In this document: positions 33,648 through 44,200 of the stretch, piece by piece
How the letters are laid out: the number at the start of each line of letters is the position of its first letter
Numbering within the stretch: the first letter of the stretch is position 1
From: Legionellaceae bacterium
GTDB lineage: Bacteria > Pseudomonadota > Gammaproteobacteria > Legionellales > Legionellaceae
Length of the DNA: 64,000 nucleotides
Reading direction: 5' to 3'
Assembly: GCA_029212505.1 (NCBI GenBank)
Contig: JARGOS010000006.1
Span: 24,152 to 88,151, forward strand
Translations under genes and position numbers: made by a program
Notes under the pieces: generated by a model
Database searches by the model: none
Seen by the model: the letters and a program-made list of their open reading frames with translations, nothing else
What the model was told of the DNA's origin: nothing

Positions 33648-33716
33648 TCGGTGTCGCGAAATAGACCAAGCGTTAGAAAATTATCAACAAAAACAAGGCC
33701 TATTTCGCGACACCGA
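33648..33716. repeat. 17-bp inverted repeat, long hairpin after the giant gene
   Basis: TCGGTGTCGCGAAATAG (33648-33664) is perfectly complementary to CTATTTCGCGACACCGA (33700-33716) with a 35-nt loop. A near-identical half site (TCGCTGTCGCGAAATAGAC) lies at 23714 after the EEP gene, so it belongs to a dispersed intergenic repeat. The rest of the gap to 33927 shows no gene. Confidence 0.85.
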
Positions 33717-33927
33717 CATTTAATCCACAGGATCTGTGGGTAAAGATGTGTATAGGTCGTTAGTAGCTAGGTTTTATGCGGGTTTTGCGTGTGTTTTAAT
33801 CTTGGTTCAGCTGGGAAAAACATCATTCGAGTTGTTTGAAATCAGAAGCAAATGCCTTGATTAAATCAAATATCACGTTTATTTATACGTTTGTTAAGAT
33901 CTTTGGACGCTTGGACAAAATTAGCAT

Positions 33928-33957
33928 TTGGGAAGCCGGTGCAGCACATGCTATGAT
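33928..33957 (+). promoter_or_regulatory. Probable icd promoter
   Basis: TTGGGA (33928-33933), 18-nt spacer, TATGAT (33952-33957), 36 nt before the chosen icd start. Confidence 0.5.
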
Positions 33958-33993
33958 GGTTTTTTATTTTAGATTATGCATACGGAGCAAGCC

Positions 33994-35250
33994 ATGTTTG
34001 AGAAAATTCAAGTGCCTGATGCGGGTACAGCGATTACAGTTCAGGCCGATGGGTCATTAAATATCCCGAATCATCCGATTATTCCATATATTGAAGGGGA
34101 TGGTATTGGCGTTGATGTTACCCCTGCGATGCTCAATGTTGTGGATGCTGCGGTGGCTAAAGCTTACGGCGATGAAAAACGTATTGCATGGATGGAGATT
34201 TTTGCAGGCGAGAAAGCAACCAAGCATTATGGTTCAGATGACTGGTTACCCAAAGAAACGTTAGAGGCGATTAAGGCCTTTGTTGTTTCAATTAAAGGGC
34301 CTTTAACCACACCGGTGGGGGGTGGTATTCGGTCGTTGAACGTCGCGATTCGTCAGCAACTTGATTTGTACACGTGCTTGCGTCCGGTACGTTATTTTGA
34401 GGGTACGCCAAGCCCATTACGCGAGCCATGGAAAACCAACATGGTGATTTTCCGTGAAAACTCAGAAGATATTTATGCGGGTATTGAGTATCAAGCCGAT
34501 ACAGCCGAAGCAAAACAGGTGATTGATTTTTTACAAAACACCATGGGTGCTACAAAAATTCGTTTCCCTGAGCATTGCGGTATCGGTATTAAGCCTGTGT
34601 CACAAGAAGGCACCACACGTTTGGTTAAAGCGGCAATTCAATACGCGATTGATCAAGATCGTGATTCAGTGACGTTGGTTCATAAAGGTAATATTATGAA
34701 GTTCACCGAAGGTGCTTTTAAAGACTGGGGATATGATGTTGCACGTGAGCATTTTGGTGCAGAGCTTTATGAAGGCGGGCCTTGGATGTCGTTTAAAAAT
34801 CCTAAAACAGGCCGAAAAATTATGATCAAAGATGTGATTGCCGATGCATTTTTGCAGCAGATTTTATTGCGACCAGAAGATTATGATGTGATTGCGACGT
34901 TGAATTTGAACGGTGATTATATTTCTGATGCGTTGGCAGCGCAGGTCGGTGGTATAGGTATTGCACCGGGTGCGAACTTAGGTGATGGTGTTGCTGTGTT
35001 TGAAGCAACGCACGGAACGGCGCCTAAATACGCCGGTCAAGATAAAGTGAACCCAGGTTCGCTGATTTTGTCTGCAGAAATGATGTTACGTCATTTAGGG
35101 TGGCATGAAGCGGCAGATTTAATTATTCAAGGCATGGAGCATGCAATCAAAGCAAAAACTGTGACGTATGATTTAGAGCGTTTAATGCCGGATGCAACAC
35201 GTTTAAGTTGTTCTGAGTTTGCTGATGCGATGATTCAATATATGGATTAA
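33994..35250 (+). CDS. icd: NADP-dependent isocitrate dehydrogenase
   Basis: 418 residues from ATG 33994 (GGAG 6 nt upstream). An ATG at 33976 would add six residues without a good site. It oxidises isocitrate to 2-oxoglutarate in the TCA cycle. The sequence follows E. coli Icd closely: [36 protein letters not shown] (with the regulatory Ser), [87 protein letters not shown]. It has its own promoter and terminator. Confidence 0.97.
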   Translation: MFEKIQVPDAGTAITVQADGSLNIPNHPIIPYIEGDGIGVDVTPAMLNVVDAAVAKAYGDEKRIAWMEIFAGEKATKHYGSDDWLPKETLEAIKAFVVSIKGPLTTPVGGGIRSLNVAIRQQLDLYTCLRPVRYFEGTPSPLREPWKTNMVIFRENSEDIYAGIEYQADTAEAKQVIDFLQNTMGATKIRFPEHCGIGIKPVSQEGTTRLVKAAIQYAIDQDRDSVTLVHKGNIMKFTEGAFKDWGYDVAREHFGAELYEGGPWMSFKNPKTGRKIMIKDVIADAFLQQILLRPEDYDVIATLNLNGDYISDALAAQVGGIGIAPGANLGDGVAVFEATHGTAPKYAGQDKVNPGSLILSAEMMLRHLGWHEAADLIIQGMEHAIKAKTVTYDLERLMPDATRLSCSEFADAMIQYMD

Positions 35251-35273
35251 TTAATTTTTTGATACACATGAGG

Positions 35274-35311
35274 GGGATAAAGCGCGTAGACTGGCTTTAT
35301 CCCTTTTTTTT
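35274..35311 (+). terminator. Intrinsic terminator of icd
   Basis: GGGATAAAG (35274-35282) pairs with CTTTATCCC (35295-35303), followed by eight T residues. Confidence 0.92.
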
Positions 35312-35404
35312 GTGTTTTGTTTTTTAATTTATTTTAAATAAAAGCAAGGTTTTGCTGGCTAAATTACCCGGGGGATACTATAAAAATAGTAAGAGGAGTT
35401 TGTG

Positions 35405-35734
35405 ATGCCAAAGGAAATAACGACAGAATCTGTTGAGCGACTCGTCTTGGAATCATCGGTTGTTTCGGTACTTGAAGCACCCAGAAAGTACAACGTAGTT
35501 ATGTATAACGATGATTACACGCCAATGGGTTTTGTGGTTGAAGTTTTAAAAAGATTTTTATTATTAACCGACGAAAAGGCAACGCAGGTGATGATGGAAA
35601 TACATAAAAAGGGACGTGCCGTTTGTGGAGTATATACACGTGATGTGGCCGAAACGATCGTTGAATTGGTTAATGATTGTTCAAGACAAAATCAGTATCC
35701 GTTGTTGTGTGTTTTGGAAGCTGACGAAGCTTAA
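35405..35734 (+). CDS. clpS: ATP-dependent Clp protease adaptor ClpS
   Basis: 109 residues. ClpS binds N-degron substrates and delivers them to ClpA. Signature parts are KYNVVMYNDDYTPMGFVVEVL, the Met/His pocket (MMEIHKKGRAVCGVYTRDVAETI), and a short flexible N-terminus that enters ClpA. AGGAG precedes the ATG. clpA follows after 26 nt, the standard order. Confidence 0.96.
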   Translation: MPKEITTESVERLVLESSVVSVLEAPRKYNVVMYNDDYTPMGFVVEVLKRFLLLTDEKATQVMMEIHKKGRAVCGVYTRDVAETIVELVNDCSRQNQYPLLCVLEADEA

Positions 35735-35760
35735 GCCATAGCCATATAGGAGCAACGACT

Positions 35761-38028
35761 ATGTTAAATAAAGAACTGGAATTCACGCTAAACTTAGCTT
35801 TCAAAGAAGCCCGCGAAAAACGTCACGAATTTATGACCGTTGAGCATTTACTTCTTTCTTTGTTAGACAATCCAGCTGCAGGCAATGTATTGCAAGCCTG
35901 TGACACAAACATCGATATTCTTCGACGTGATTTGATTGAGTTTATCGATGAAACCACACCTAAAATTCCAGAAATTGAGCTTGAGCGTGAAACCCAGCCT
36001 ACGCTAGGATTTCAACGCGTGCTACAGCGCGCGGTGTTTCATGTGCAATCGGCCGGTAAAAGCGAAGTGAGTGGCGCCAATGTGCTAGCGGCTATTTTTA
36101 GTGAACAAGAAAGCCAAGCGGTGTATTTTTTAAGGCGCGAGAACATCACACGATTGGATGTGATTAATTATATTTCTCATGGTATTTCTAAGCAACAGCG
36201 CGATAATTTGAATGATAATATGGGTGTTGCCTTCGATGAAGAAATGATGGGTGGCGAAGGTCAAGAATCACCGCTTGAAAGTTATTGCTTAAATTTGAAT
36301 AAACGTGCGCAAGCGGGAAAAATCGATCCCTTGATTGGACGTGAAGAAGAGGTGCAACGTAGCATTCAGGTGCTTTGTCGACGTAGAAAAAATAATCCTC
36401 TCTTAGTCGGTGAGGCTGGTGTGGGTAAAACCGCGATTGCAGAAGGCTTGGCGCGACGTATTGTGAATAAAGAAGTGCCCGAAGTGATTCAGCACTGCAT
36501 CGTGTATGCACTTGATTTGGGTGCGTTGCTTGCAGGTACAAAATACCGCGGTGATTTTGAAAAACGCTTAAAATCTGTACTCAAGCAACTCAGCGAACAA
36601 GATGGCGGTATTTTATTTATTGATGAGATTCATACCATCATTGGTGCAGGTGCTGCCTCAGGTGGCGTGATGGACGCTTCAAATTTGATTAAGCCGCTGC
36701 TTGCCAACGGCGAACTTAAATGCATGGGATCAACCACCTATCAAGAATATCGCGGTATTTTTGAGAAAGACCGTGCGTTAGCTCGACGCTTCCAAAAAAT
36801 TGATGTGAAAGAGCCCACAGTTGATGAAACGTTTGAAATTCTAAAAGGCCTTAAAGGACGTCTTGAAAAACATCATGGTGTTAAATTCTCGGTGCCCTCG
36901 TTGCGACTTGCAGCAGAACTGTCTGATAAGTATATCCATGACCGTTTCTTACCAGATAAAGCGATTGATGTGGTTGATGAAGCTGGGGCTTATCAAAATT
37001 TATTGACGGTGGCCAAGCGTAAAAAAATTATTAGCGTGACGGAGATAGAAGAGGTGGTGGCTAAAATCGCACGCGTACCCGTTAAGACCGTATCGGCACG
37101 TGATAAAGACGTGCTTAAAAATTTGGAACGTGATTTGAAGCTGCTGGTATATGGACAAAACGAAGCCATCACCGCGTTGTCTTCAGCCATACGATTGGGG
37201 CGCTCGGGTTTGCGCGCCGAAGAAAAACCGGTGGGAAGCTTTTTGTTTACCGGGCCAACGGGGGTGGGTAAAACCGAAGTCACGCAGCAACTCGCGAAAG
37301 TCTTGGGTATTGAGCTGATACGCTTTGATATGTCAGAGTACATGGAAAAGCATACCGTATCTCGTTTAATTGGCGCACCTCCAGGGTATGTAGGTTATGA
37401 CCAAGGGGGGTTATTAACCGAAGAGATTCATAAACATCCTCATGCTATCTTGCTGCTGGATGAAATTGAAAAAGCCCATCCCGATGTCTTTAATTTGTTA
37501 TTGCAGATTATGGATCACGGCACGTTGACGGATACCAATGGTCGAGAAGCGAACTTTAAAAATATTGTACTCGTTATGACCAGTAATGTAGGTGCTCAAG
37601 AAATCAGTCGAAACTCCTTGGGCTTTTCTGAACAAAATAATGTACTAGACGGTGCAGAGGTTCTTAAACGACAATTTACACCGGAGTTCAGGAATCGTTT
37701 GGATGCAATTATTAACTTTACAACCTTGGATACAAGCACCATTGGGCTTGTGGTTGATAAGTTTATCATGGAGTTAGAAGAGCAGTTGAGCCAAAAAAAT
37801 GTCTCGCTCAGCGTGGATAAAGCAGCACGCGCATGGTTAGTTGAACATGGGTATGATAAACACATGGGTGCACGTCCTATGGCCCGTTTGATTCAGGATG
37901 AAATCAAACAACCGTTGGCTGAAGAGTTACTCTTCGGTAAATTGACCAACGGTGGTCATGCGAAGTTGACGTTGAAAGACAAAAAGCTGCATTGTGAAAC
38001 GAACAGTTACCGTGAAGGGGTATGCTAA
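35761..38028 (+). CDS. clpA: ATP-dependent Clp protease ATP-binding subunit ClpA
   Basis: 755 residues, as expected for ClpA. It unfolds substrates for ClpP. The order is an N-domain ([15 protein letters not shown]), AAA module 1 with [13 protein letters not shown] and [14 protein letters not shown], and AAA module 2 with [36 protein letters not shown] and [13 protein letters not shown], then [12 protein letters not shown] and [11 protein letters not shown]. An IGL-type loop for ClpP docking fits near SRNSLGFSE. It is cotranscribed with clpS. Confidence 0.97.
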   Translation: MLNKELEFTLNLAFKEAREKRHEFMTVEHLLLSLLDNPAAGNVLQACDTNIDILRRDLIEFIDETTPKIPEIELERETQPTLGFQRVLQRAVFHVQSAGKSEVSGANVLAAIFSEQESQAVYFLRRENITRLDVINYISHGISKQQRDNLNDNMGVAFDEEMMGGEGQESPLESYCLNLNKRAQAGKIDPLIGREEEVQRSIQVLCRRRKNNPLLVGEAGVGKTAIAEGLARRIVNKEVPEVIQHCIVYALDLGALLAGTKYRGDFEKRLKSVLKQLSEQDGGILFIDEIHTIIGAGAASGGVMDASNLIKPLLANGELKCMGSTTYQEYRGIFEKDRALARRFQKIDVKEPTVDETFEILKGLKGRLEKHHGVKFSVPSLRLAAELSDKYIHDRFLPDKAIDVVDEAGAYQNLLTVAKRKKIISVTEIEEVVAKIARVPVKTVSARDKDVLKNLERDLKLLVYGQNEAITALSSAIRLGRSGLRAEEKPVGSFLFTGPTGVGKTEVTQQLAKVLGIELIRFDMSEYMEKHTVSRLIGAPPGYVGYDQGGLLTEEIHKHPHAILLLDEIEKAHPDVFNLLLQIMDHGTLTDTNGREANFKNIVLVMTSNVGAQEISRNSLGFSEQNNVLDGAEVLKRQFTPEFRNRLDAIINFTTLDTSTIGLVVDKFIMELEEQLSQKNVSLSVDKAARAWLVEHGYDKHMGARPMARLIQDEIKQPLAEELLFGKLTNGGHAKLTLKDKKLHCETNSYREGVC

Positions 38029-38059
38029 GCGGTTATTTTTTACTCCACGTCGTACCACC

Positions 38060-38089
38060 ATACCCCGTATCTTGCGGGGTATTTTTTTT
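38060..38089 (+). terminator. Intrinsic terminator of clpSA
   Basis: ATACCCCG (38060-38067) pairs with CGGGGTAT (38075-38082) and runs into eight T residues. Confidence 0.92.
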
Positions 38090-38130
38090 GTGATAACATA
38101 CTTTATTTTTTAAACGTCAAGAGAGCTTAC

Positions 38131-38976
38131 ATGATGATACTTAATGGCAAAACGTTAGCGACGCTTGTTGAGGCCGAATTGCGAGAACGTATCCAAAGCG
38201 TGAATGAAAAAGCTCAGCGATTACCTTTGTTGGTGACCATTCAAGTAGGTGATGATCCTGCTTCAACAACCTATGTTAATATGAAAATCAAAGCATGTGA
38301 GCGTGTTGGAATGTTATCAAGGCAACTCCAATTCTCTGATGCGAGAGGATTGACTACGGAAGATATTATACGAACGATAGAACAATTAAATAATGATGTT
38401 GACGTTGATGGTATTTTATTGCAGCACCCCGTCCCAGCCCATATTAACGAACGTGCCTGCTTTGATGCTATTGATATCTCAAAAGACGTGGATGGTGTAA
38501 CAACAGCTGGATTTGGTCGATTAGCTATGGGGGAGGCTGCCTATGCTTCAGCAACACCCGCGGGCATTATGACGCTACTTGAATATTATAATATAGCGCT
38601 TGCCGGCAAACACGCGGTGATCGTTGGTCGTAGCCCTATTTTAGGTAAACCGATGGCGGCCATGCTATTAAACAAAGATGCCACGATTACCGTTTGCCAT
38701 TCAAAAACTCAAAATTTACCCGCGATGATTAATCAAGCTGATCTTGTCATTGGTGCTGTTGGAAGGCCTGAGTTTATTCAAGGTAGCTGGATCAAAGATG
38801 GTGCGGTCGTCATTGACGCAGGCTATCATCCTGCATCTAACACCGGTGACATTGCGTTAGAAACCATTAAAGATCGTTGCTTTGCTTATACACCCGTGCC
38901 GGGTGGTGTTGGACCCATGACGATTGCCATGCTCATGCAACAAACGGTTGTAGCCGCAGAAAAAAAATATTTATGA
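38131..38976 (+). CDS. folD: Methylenetetrahydrofolate dehydrogenase/cyclohydrolase
   Basis: 281 residues. This bifunctional enzyme interconverts 5,10-methylene-, methenyl- and 10-formyl-tetrahydrofolate. TTYVNMKIKACERVGM carries the catalytic Lys. DGILLQHPVPAHIN, KDVDGVT, ATPAGIMTLLEYY, HAVIVGRSPILGKPMA (NADP site) and PGGVGPMTIAML are all present. It overlaps the minus-strand gene at its 3' end by 6 nt. Confidence 0.96.
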   Translation: MMILNGKTLATLVEAELRERIQSVNEKAQRLPLLVTIQVGDDPASTTYVNMKIKACERVGMLSRQLQFSDARGLTTEDIIRTIEQLNNDVDVDGILLQHPVPAHINERACFDAIDISKDVDGVTTAGFGRLAMGEAAYASATPAGIMTLLEYYNIALAGKHAVIVGRSPILGKPMAAMLLNKDATITVCHSKTQNLPAMINQADLVIGAVGRPEFIQGSWIKDGAVVIDAGYHPASNTGDIALETIKDRCFAYTPVPGGVGPMTIAMLMQQTVVAAEKKYL

Positions 38977-41900
38977 AGCTTCATAATCCAGGGATGAAGC
39001 TTCAATTTCATGAACAGATAATTCCCAATTATATTCATCACTGACATCAATCAGTTCGTCGAGTAATTCATCCTGCGTTAGGCAATCTAAATCCAAATTT
39101 TTATTTTGAAAAAGTATGCGTTTAAACGGAAACATTTGATTGTAATTTGGGTTTTTTATGGCTTTCAAGATCGGTTCCATGGCGCGTGTTTCACCCCATG
39201 CGGCTTGAAAGAAACCCAAAGGTGTTACGCGATAGCTGCCGACGATACGCACAAGATTTAAAAAATAAAAGTCAAGTTCGTCATCATTCAAGACTGATTT
39301 ATACGATACGTCTTCGATTAATTTATTGAGTAAGCGACCTTTTTCTCCTCCAAAACTTAGGTAGGGTATATAACTACTTGAATACTCATAGCGACTCAGC
39401 GAAGACATATGCTCAAGACATTGCTCCATCCACATTTTTAATGCTACGGTTTGTGCTTCATTGTTATTTTGCGAAGCATTCGAACGATCGTAAAACATCA
39501 TGGTGCGATTGGGTGATTGATATAGGTGAGGCTCATCATCTTTATGCTCATCATGGTCTAATGCATTGGGAGGTGGTAATGCAACAAAGCTTGGGTTATC
39601 GTCTGTGGTTTGCACCTCGGCATCATAATATTTAGGTTTGATGGTATGCATGAGCACGGACATCATCCTACGCGCTCTCGATTTTTTAGCCATCTCTTCG
39701 GTAAATTGTGTTTCGCGCGTTTCGTAATGTCGTTTGTGACCACCTATTGCTTCATCGTTAATTGATAATAACGCGGTAATACCGGGTGATTTATCTTGAG
39801 GAAATAATTGAGTATAACTATGTTCAATATAACGTATTAACGATGCAAGGGAATGTTTTTCTTCATTCATAAAATTGGGGTTATCGACAATCGACGTCAA
39901 GGTGTTTGCTGCCGTATCGACAGCTTCTAAACTTCCTTCCATCTCTTCCATCATGTTACTAAAAATACTTTGTATTTGAGGGCTAATGCCTTCATGACTG
40001 GAGATCGTATCTCCTGCACGAGCAAGTTTTTGATTAAACGTTCTAAACTCTTTTTTAATTTTATTAAGATAGCGTAGAAAAAAAAGTTTAAACGCTTTTT
40101 CTTGTAAAAAGATAGGATCTAAATCACGCACAGCGGCAATGGCATCTAATATTTTTACGAGTTGAATGAGTTGATCTTCTTCCAAAGGAAGCTTGTAAAT
40201 TTGGCGCATAAATGCCTGAGATGATAAGGGCATATGTCGCGTAAAAAGTTTAACTTGCCAGGAAAAATAAACATAATCCAAGCTATTGGCTTGCCTTGCC
40301 TGAAAATTAATGGCTTCAATTTGCTGTCGACCGGAGCGCTGCATTTTTAAGTTAGGATTAAGATGTACCTCCATGTTGAGTGTGGAACGTGATGTGACGT
40401 AAGAATCAATACTTCCGTCACTATCATCATATGCATGAGCGTATTGAGATTGAGGTGAATAATACATCGCCTCAGGATTTGAGCTTCTTGACATACTTTG
40501 TTCGTTGAGTGCTAGTTGATAACTGTTACCGGTATCTACATCGGTTCGAAGTGCTGCCATCAATAAGGTAAAAAAAGGGATTAAACGCCGCCCGGTGATG
40601 CGCGCGGCATGTGCGCTTTGAAAAAAACGATTGGATTGATCCTGCATGGCAATGGGTTGGATAAAGCGTTTCTCAAGCGAGGCGAGGCCTTCAGCAAACT
40701 TGCTCCAACTGGGTTCACCGTATAATACGGTTCGTTCTTGCAAGGCTGTGACTAACGCTGCACGATCGGCATAAGGCAAGTGCGTAAAAATAATCAGAAT
40801 ATCAATCAGTGTGGTGATGTTATAATTAAGAAAGGGAATATCTCGAAATTTTTTAATATACGGTTGAAAAACATCCACAATGGCATTGTTTCCCTGAAGA
40901 ACCAAGGTTAATTCATTAAAATGTGATGAGAGCAGGTCGGCTGCACGATCGTCCGGCACCGGGATTTTCGCTTCTTTACTTTCACGTTGATAGAGTAATT
41001 TGAACAGGGCAGTATTCAACGTACCCAGCACACGATGTGATGTGTTGGTTAAGTCGGCGAGATTAATCGTATTCATCTGATCATAGCGATACGCTTGATG
41101 CAAATTTCTAACCAGTAATTGAACAGACGTAATATATTTGAGTAATTGTTCTGACTCTTGGTGCACATGCCCAAACATATCTCGATGCACTAAAAACGGT
41201 GCTTCTTGAGGGTTTAAGAGTGAGTTAATTAAAATAAGCACGCGATGACAGTATTTAACACATTCATCGACGGAGAGGTGATGCCCTGTTCTTAAGTCGC
41301 CAGGATGTTGGAGGTTCCATAGCAAGTTACCCAGCGTTATCATGATAAAACGGGCTGAGCGCCAGTTATTTAAAAAATTTCCTTTTTGAACGACGTATTT
41401 ACCTGCAGAGAGCAGGGTATATTGCTTATACGATTCAAATGCCCGCTCAATGTCTGCCAGAGCTTCGGGTAGTGTAACACGTAAAAACGTATCAATCAGG
41501 GTGCGTACTCTGTCCACCGCATTCATGCTCGCCAGCGGTTTTAAAACTTTGGTGTCCATGGTATAAAACGGCAAAACAAAATACATGGTTTTTGCACCGG
41601 GCTCTGGGGCTTCAATTCGTCGAATGCCCGAGTAGCGCATCAGCCATAATTCTTTTTCAAGCTCAAGATAATAGGCTCGTATTAATTTTTGCTCAAACGT
41701 TGGCCTGGGCGTGACACCGGTTTCACGTACACCAAACATCGAGACTTGCTCAATGATTTCTTCCTCGAGCTTGGCATGCTTTTCACCGACGGTTTTCCAA
41801 CCTTTAGACACCACATTAACAGCGCTCGCGAGACCAAGCACAACGCCACCGGCTACAATGGCTGCAGCGGTTTGATTGTGTGCAATGATGGATGTGACGC

Positions 41901-42045
41901 TCATCGCGCCTTCTCTAAACGTTTCAAAACGCTCTTCGACTCGGGCGGGTATGTTCTCGAGAGGGGGCGGATTTCTGTCGGGGCTTTGATTAACGGCCGC
42001 ACGATAGGCCATTTGTAACATGCGTGCTTCGAGCGTTCCAGGCAT
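38971..42045 (-). CDS. Large orphan protein (1024 aa) with one membrane segment, candidate effector
   Basis: Not recognised. Start at 42045 has an AGGAT box 8 nt before it. Residues about 55-80 form one hydrophobic segment (TAAAIVAGGVVLGLASAV). The rest is rich in long helices (LIRAYYLELEKELWLMRYSG; LADIERAFESYKQYTLLSAG), with a disordered patch near 540-570 (SRSSNPEAMYYSPQSQYAHA) and another around 815-860. The C-terminus is acidic and Ser-rich (SVHEIEASSLDYEAS), like type IV effector tails. It stands alone between folD and an LPS gene. An exported or host-membrane protein is possible, but nothing specific can be shown. Confidence 0.65.
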   Translation of the reverse strand: MPGTLEARMLQMAYRAAVNQSPDRNPPPLENIPARVEERFETFREGAMSVTSIIAHNQTAAAIVAGGVVLGLASAVNVVSKGWKTVGEKHAKLEEEIIEQVSMFGVRETGVTPRPTFEQKLIRAYYLELEKELWLMRYSGIRRIEAPEPGAKTMYFVLPFYTMDTKVLKPLASMNAVDRVRTLIDTFLRVTLPEALADIERAFESYKQYTLLSAGKYVVQKGNFLNNWRSARFIMITLGNLLWNLQHPGDLRTGHHLSVDECVKYCHRVLILINSLLNPQEAPFLVHRDMFGHVHQESEQLLKYITSVQLLVRNLHQAYRYDQMNTINLADLTNTSHRVLGTLNTALFKLLYQRESKEAKIPVPDDRAADLLSSHFNELTLVLQGNNAIVDVFQPYIKKFRDIPFLNYNITTLIDILIIFTHLPYADRAALVTALQERTVLYGEPSWSKFAEGLASLEKRFIQPIAMQDQSNRFFQSAHAARITGRRLIPFFTLLMAALRTDVDTGNSYQLALNEQSMSRSSNPEAMYYSPQSQYAHAYDDSDGSIDSYVTSRSTLNMEVHLNPNLKMQRSGRQQIEAINFQARQANSLDYVYFSWQVKLFTRHMPLSSQAFMRQIYKLPLEEDQLIQLVKILDAIAAVRDLDPIFLQEKAFKLFFLRYLNKIKKEFRTFNQKLARAGDTISSHEGISPQIQSIFSNMMEEMEGSLEAVDTAANTLTSIVDNPNFMNEEKHSLASLIRYIEHSYTQLFPQDKSPGITALLSINDEAIGGHKRHYETRETQFTEEMAKKSRARRMMSVLMHTIKPKYYDAEVQTTDDNPSFVALPPPNALDHDEHKDDEPHLYQSPNRTMMFYDRSNASQNNNEAQTVALKMWMEQCLEHMSSLSRYEYSSSYIPYLSFGGEKGRLLNKLIEDVSYKSVLNDDELDFYFLNLVRIVGSYRVTPLGFFQAAWGETRAMEPILKAIKNPNYNQMFPFKRILFQNKNLDLDCLTQDELLDELIDVSDEYNWELSVHEIEASSLDYEAS

Positions 42046-42177
42046 ACATTCATCCTTGAATGTTATTTAATGCCTTCTACTATCGACCAAAATTTTACCT
42101 GTTGTCAATCTTATTATTTTGTTCCTGTTCATGTAGAATCTTGATATGGTTATTTTTTTTGATGTGCCCAAATTTTT

Positions 42178-42924
42178 ATGCTCAGTGTTGTGATTATTAC
42201 AAAAAATGAAGCACGTCGTATTTCACGATGTTTAGAATCGGTGCGTTGGGCTGATGAAATCATTGTACTTGATTCAGGCAGTACGGATGAAACCGTTGAG
42301 ATTGCAAAAACCTTTACACCGCATGTTTTTATCAATACCGATTGGCAGGGGTACGGTGTTCAAAAACAGCGGGCTTTATCCAAAGCCACCGGTGACTGGG
42401 TGCTTCATCTGGATGCGGATGAGTGGGTGGACGAAAAACTCAAAATCCTATTTCTTAAAGTGATGCACGAAGATAAGCATGATGCGTATCGCGTGCCTAT
42501 TCGTTTGTGCTTTTATGGCAAGCCATTACGTTATTCATCAAGCCCAACACGTCATGCTCGGTTGTTTAAACGAGCAGGCGCGAAATTTAGTGATGATTTG
42601 GTGCACGAAAAAATTATATTGCCAGCAGAGGCACGCGTTGGGCAGTTAAAAACGCCTTTGCTGCATGATTCTTTTTTAGATATTCATCATGCCATTCAAA
42701 AAATGAATCGTTACTCGTCGTATTCTGCACAAATCAGTTTAGATAACAAAAAGCGTATGAGTTTATCGCGTGCATGCTTAAGTGCCAGCTGGATGTTTTT
42801 ACGTTGTTATGTACTGCAACGTGGTTTTTTGGATGGCCGTTCAGGTTTTATACTCGCAGTTTTAAATGCACAGGGGAGTTTTTATCGTGGCATTAAACAA
42901 ATTTACCCTGATCAATCGGGTTAA
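42178..42924 (+). CDS. Glycosyltransferase family 2, LPS core type (WaaE-like)
   Basis: 248 residues. It adds a sugar to the LPS inner core at the cytoplasmic face. Motifs of the WaaE/KdtX family are clear: LSVVIITKNEARRISRCLES, WADEIIVLDSGSTDET, GYGVQKQRALSKATGDWVLH and the LDADEWV (DxD-like) site, then ARLFKRAGAKFSDDLVHEK. The next gene starts inside its 3' end, so both are cotranscribed. Confidence 0.9.
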   Translation: MLSVVIITKNEARRISRCLESVRWADEIIVLDSGSTDETVEIAKTFTPHVFINTDWQGYGVQKQRALSKATGDWVLHLDADEWVDEKLKILFLKVMHEDKHDAYRVPIRLCFYGKPLRYSSSPTRHARLFKRAGAKFSDDLVHEKIILPAEARVGQLKTPLLHDSFLDIHHAIQKMNRYSSYSAQISLDNKKRMSLSRACLSASWMFLRCYVLQRGFLDGRSGFILAVLNAQGSFYRGIKQIYPDQSG

Positions 42925-44200
42925 GATAAACTCAGAAAGCTTGCGTAGTTTATCATGTTGGTCGTCATTTTTTATTGTGATGACGGCTTTTATGATTCCT
43001 ATCAGCTCATCGCTTAGGAGTGTGGGCGTTAGTTTGAGCGTGATTTTAGTGCTGCTCGACGCGTCGCGTCATCATGACTTAAAACAGCTTTTTAAGCACC
43101 CTGTTGTTTTAAGCGCGTATATTTTCTTTATGTATACCATGCTTGCATGCCTTTGGAGTCCAGCCAGCCAGCATGAACAATGGATCGTGCTCGAAAAGTA
43201 CAGTAAATTGCTGTATTTACCATTTTTTATGCTTGCGTTTCGTGATTCACGCATCCGTAGTGTTGCACTTCATGCTTTTTTACTCGCGATGTTGATGACG
43301 TGCGTGCTTTTATTATTAAAAGCGGCTGGATTCGTGCATTACGGGGGCGATGATCCGGGTGAAATGTTCCGTAATCATATCATGACAGGTTACATGATGG
43401 CATTTGCCGCTTATCTTGCGGCTTATTTTGCTTATCACGCATCAAACCTGCGTCATCGCATGGGTTATGGCGCTGTAGCATGCTTGATGAGCTATCAAAT
43501 ATTATTTACGGGCACAGGGCGTATGGCTTACATTGCTTATGCGCTCTTGGCCGGATTATGGATTTTTCAGATTTTTTCTTGGAGAAAATCACTGATTTTA
43601 GCCAGTATAGGAGGTATTTTATTGGCGGGTGCTTATGCTATGAATCCTACGATGCAATTTTTAGCACACCAAGTCCGTGATGATTGGACGTTGTATCATC
43701 AGCATAAACGAGACACCTCGCTTGGTTTTCGTCTTCAATTTCATACCTATGCCTATGATTTAGTACAACGTCGTCCGTGGTTTGGCAACGGAACGGGCAG
43801 TTTTTCACATCTGTTTCAAGTTGAAAATCCTGTGCCTGAATGGAGTGCGTCTCGGCCCAAGCTTTTAGAGCCTCACAGTCAATATTGGATGGTGGCTTCT
43901 GAATTGGGTATCACGGGATTATGTTTATTTGTTTTTATGTTGGGGAATTTATGCGCGAGCTGTTGGCGCACGTCCGAGACACGCGCGCTTGGTTGCGCAG
44001 TTTTGTTGCCGATGTTGATGGGTAACGTGACGGACTCTCTGCTGCTATATTCCGGAACGGGCTATTTTTTCTTATTGTTTGCAGCACTCTCGCTCGCCTC
44101 TCATCCTAAAATTTCCAGCACGCTGTGTAATCAAGCTGCCGCACGGGATGCTGCAAGGCTTGCTCCGTCACAAGCCAAGGCTGATGCGATTCAAACATAA
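42887..44200 (+). CDS. O-antigen ligase family membrane protein (WaaL/Wzy_C type)
   Basis: About 437 residues from a GTG at 42887 with AGGGGAG upstream. An ATG at 42866 is in frame but without a site. About ten membrane helices are seen ([47 protein letters not shown]). The large periplasmic loop carries [16 protein letters not shown] with the conserved His of Wzy_C proteins, and [13 protein letters not shown]. It would join O-antigen to lipid A-core. Its last 95 nt run into the convergent hmgA coding region, so its tail ([20 protein letters not shown]) is probably an extension. Confidence 0.85.
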   Translation: MALNKFTLINRVKINSESLRSLSCWSSFFIVMTAFMIPISSSLRSVGVSLSVILVLLDASRHHDLKQLFKHPVVLSAYIFFMYTMLACLWSPASQHEQWIVLEKYSKLLYLPFFMLAFRDSRIRSVALHAFLLAMLMTCVLLLLKAAGFVHYGGDDPGEMFRNHIMTGYMMAFAAYLAAYFAYHASNLRHRMGYGAVACLMSYQILFTGTGRMAYIAYALLAGLWIFQIFSWRKSLILASIGGILLAGAYAMNPTMQFLAHQVRDDWTLYHQHKRDTSLGFRLQFHTYAYDLVQRRPWFGNGTGSFSHLFQVENPVPEWSASRPKLLEPHSQYWMVASELGITGLCLFVFMLGNLCASCWRTSETRALGCAVLLPMLMGNVTDSLLLYSGTGYFFLLFAALSLASHPKISSTLCNQAAARDAARLAPSQAKADAIQT

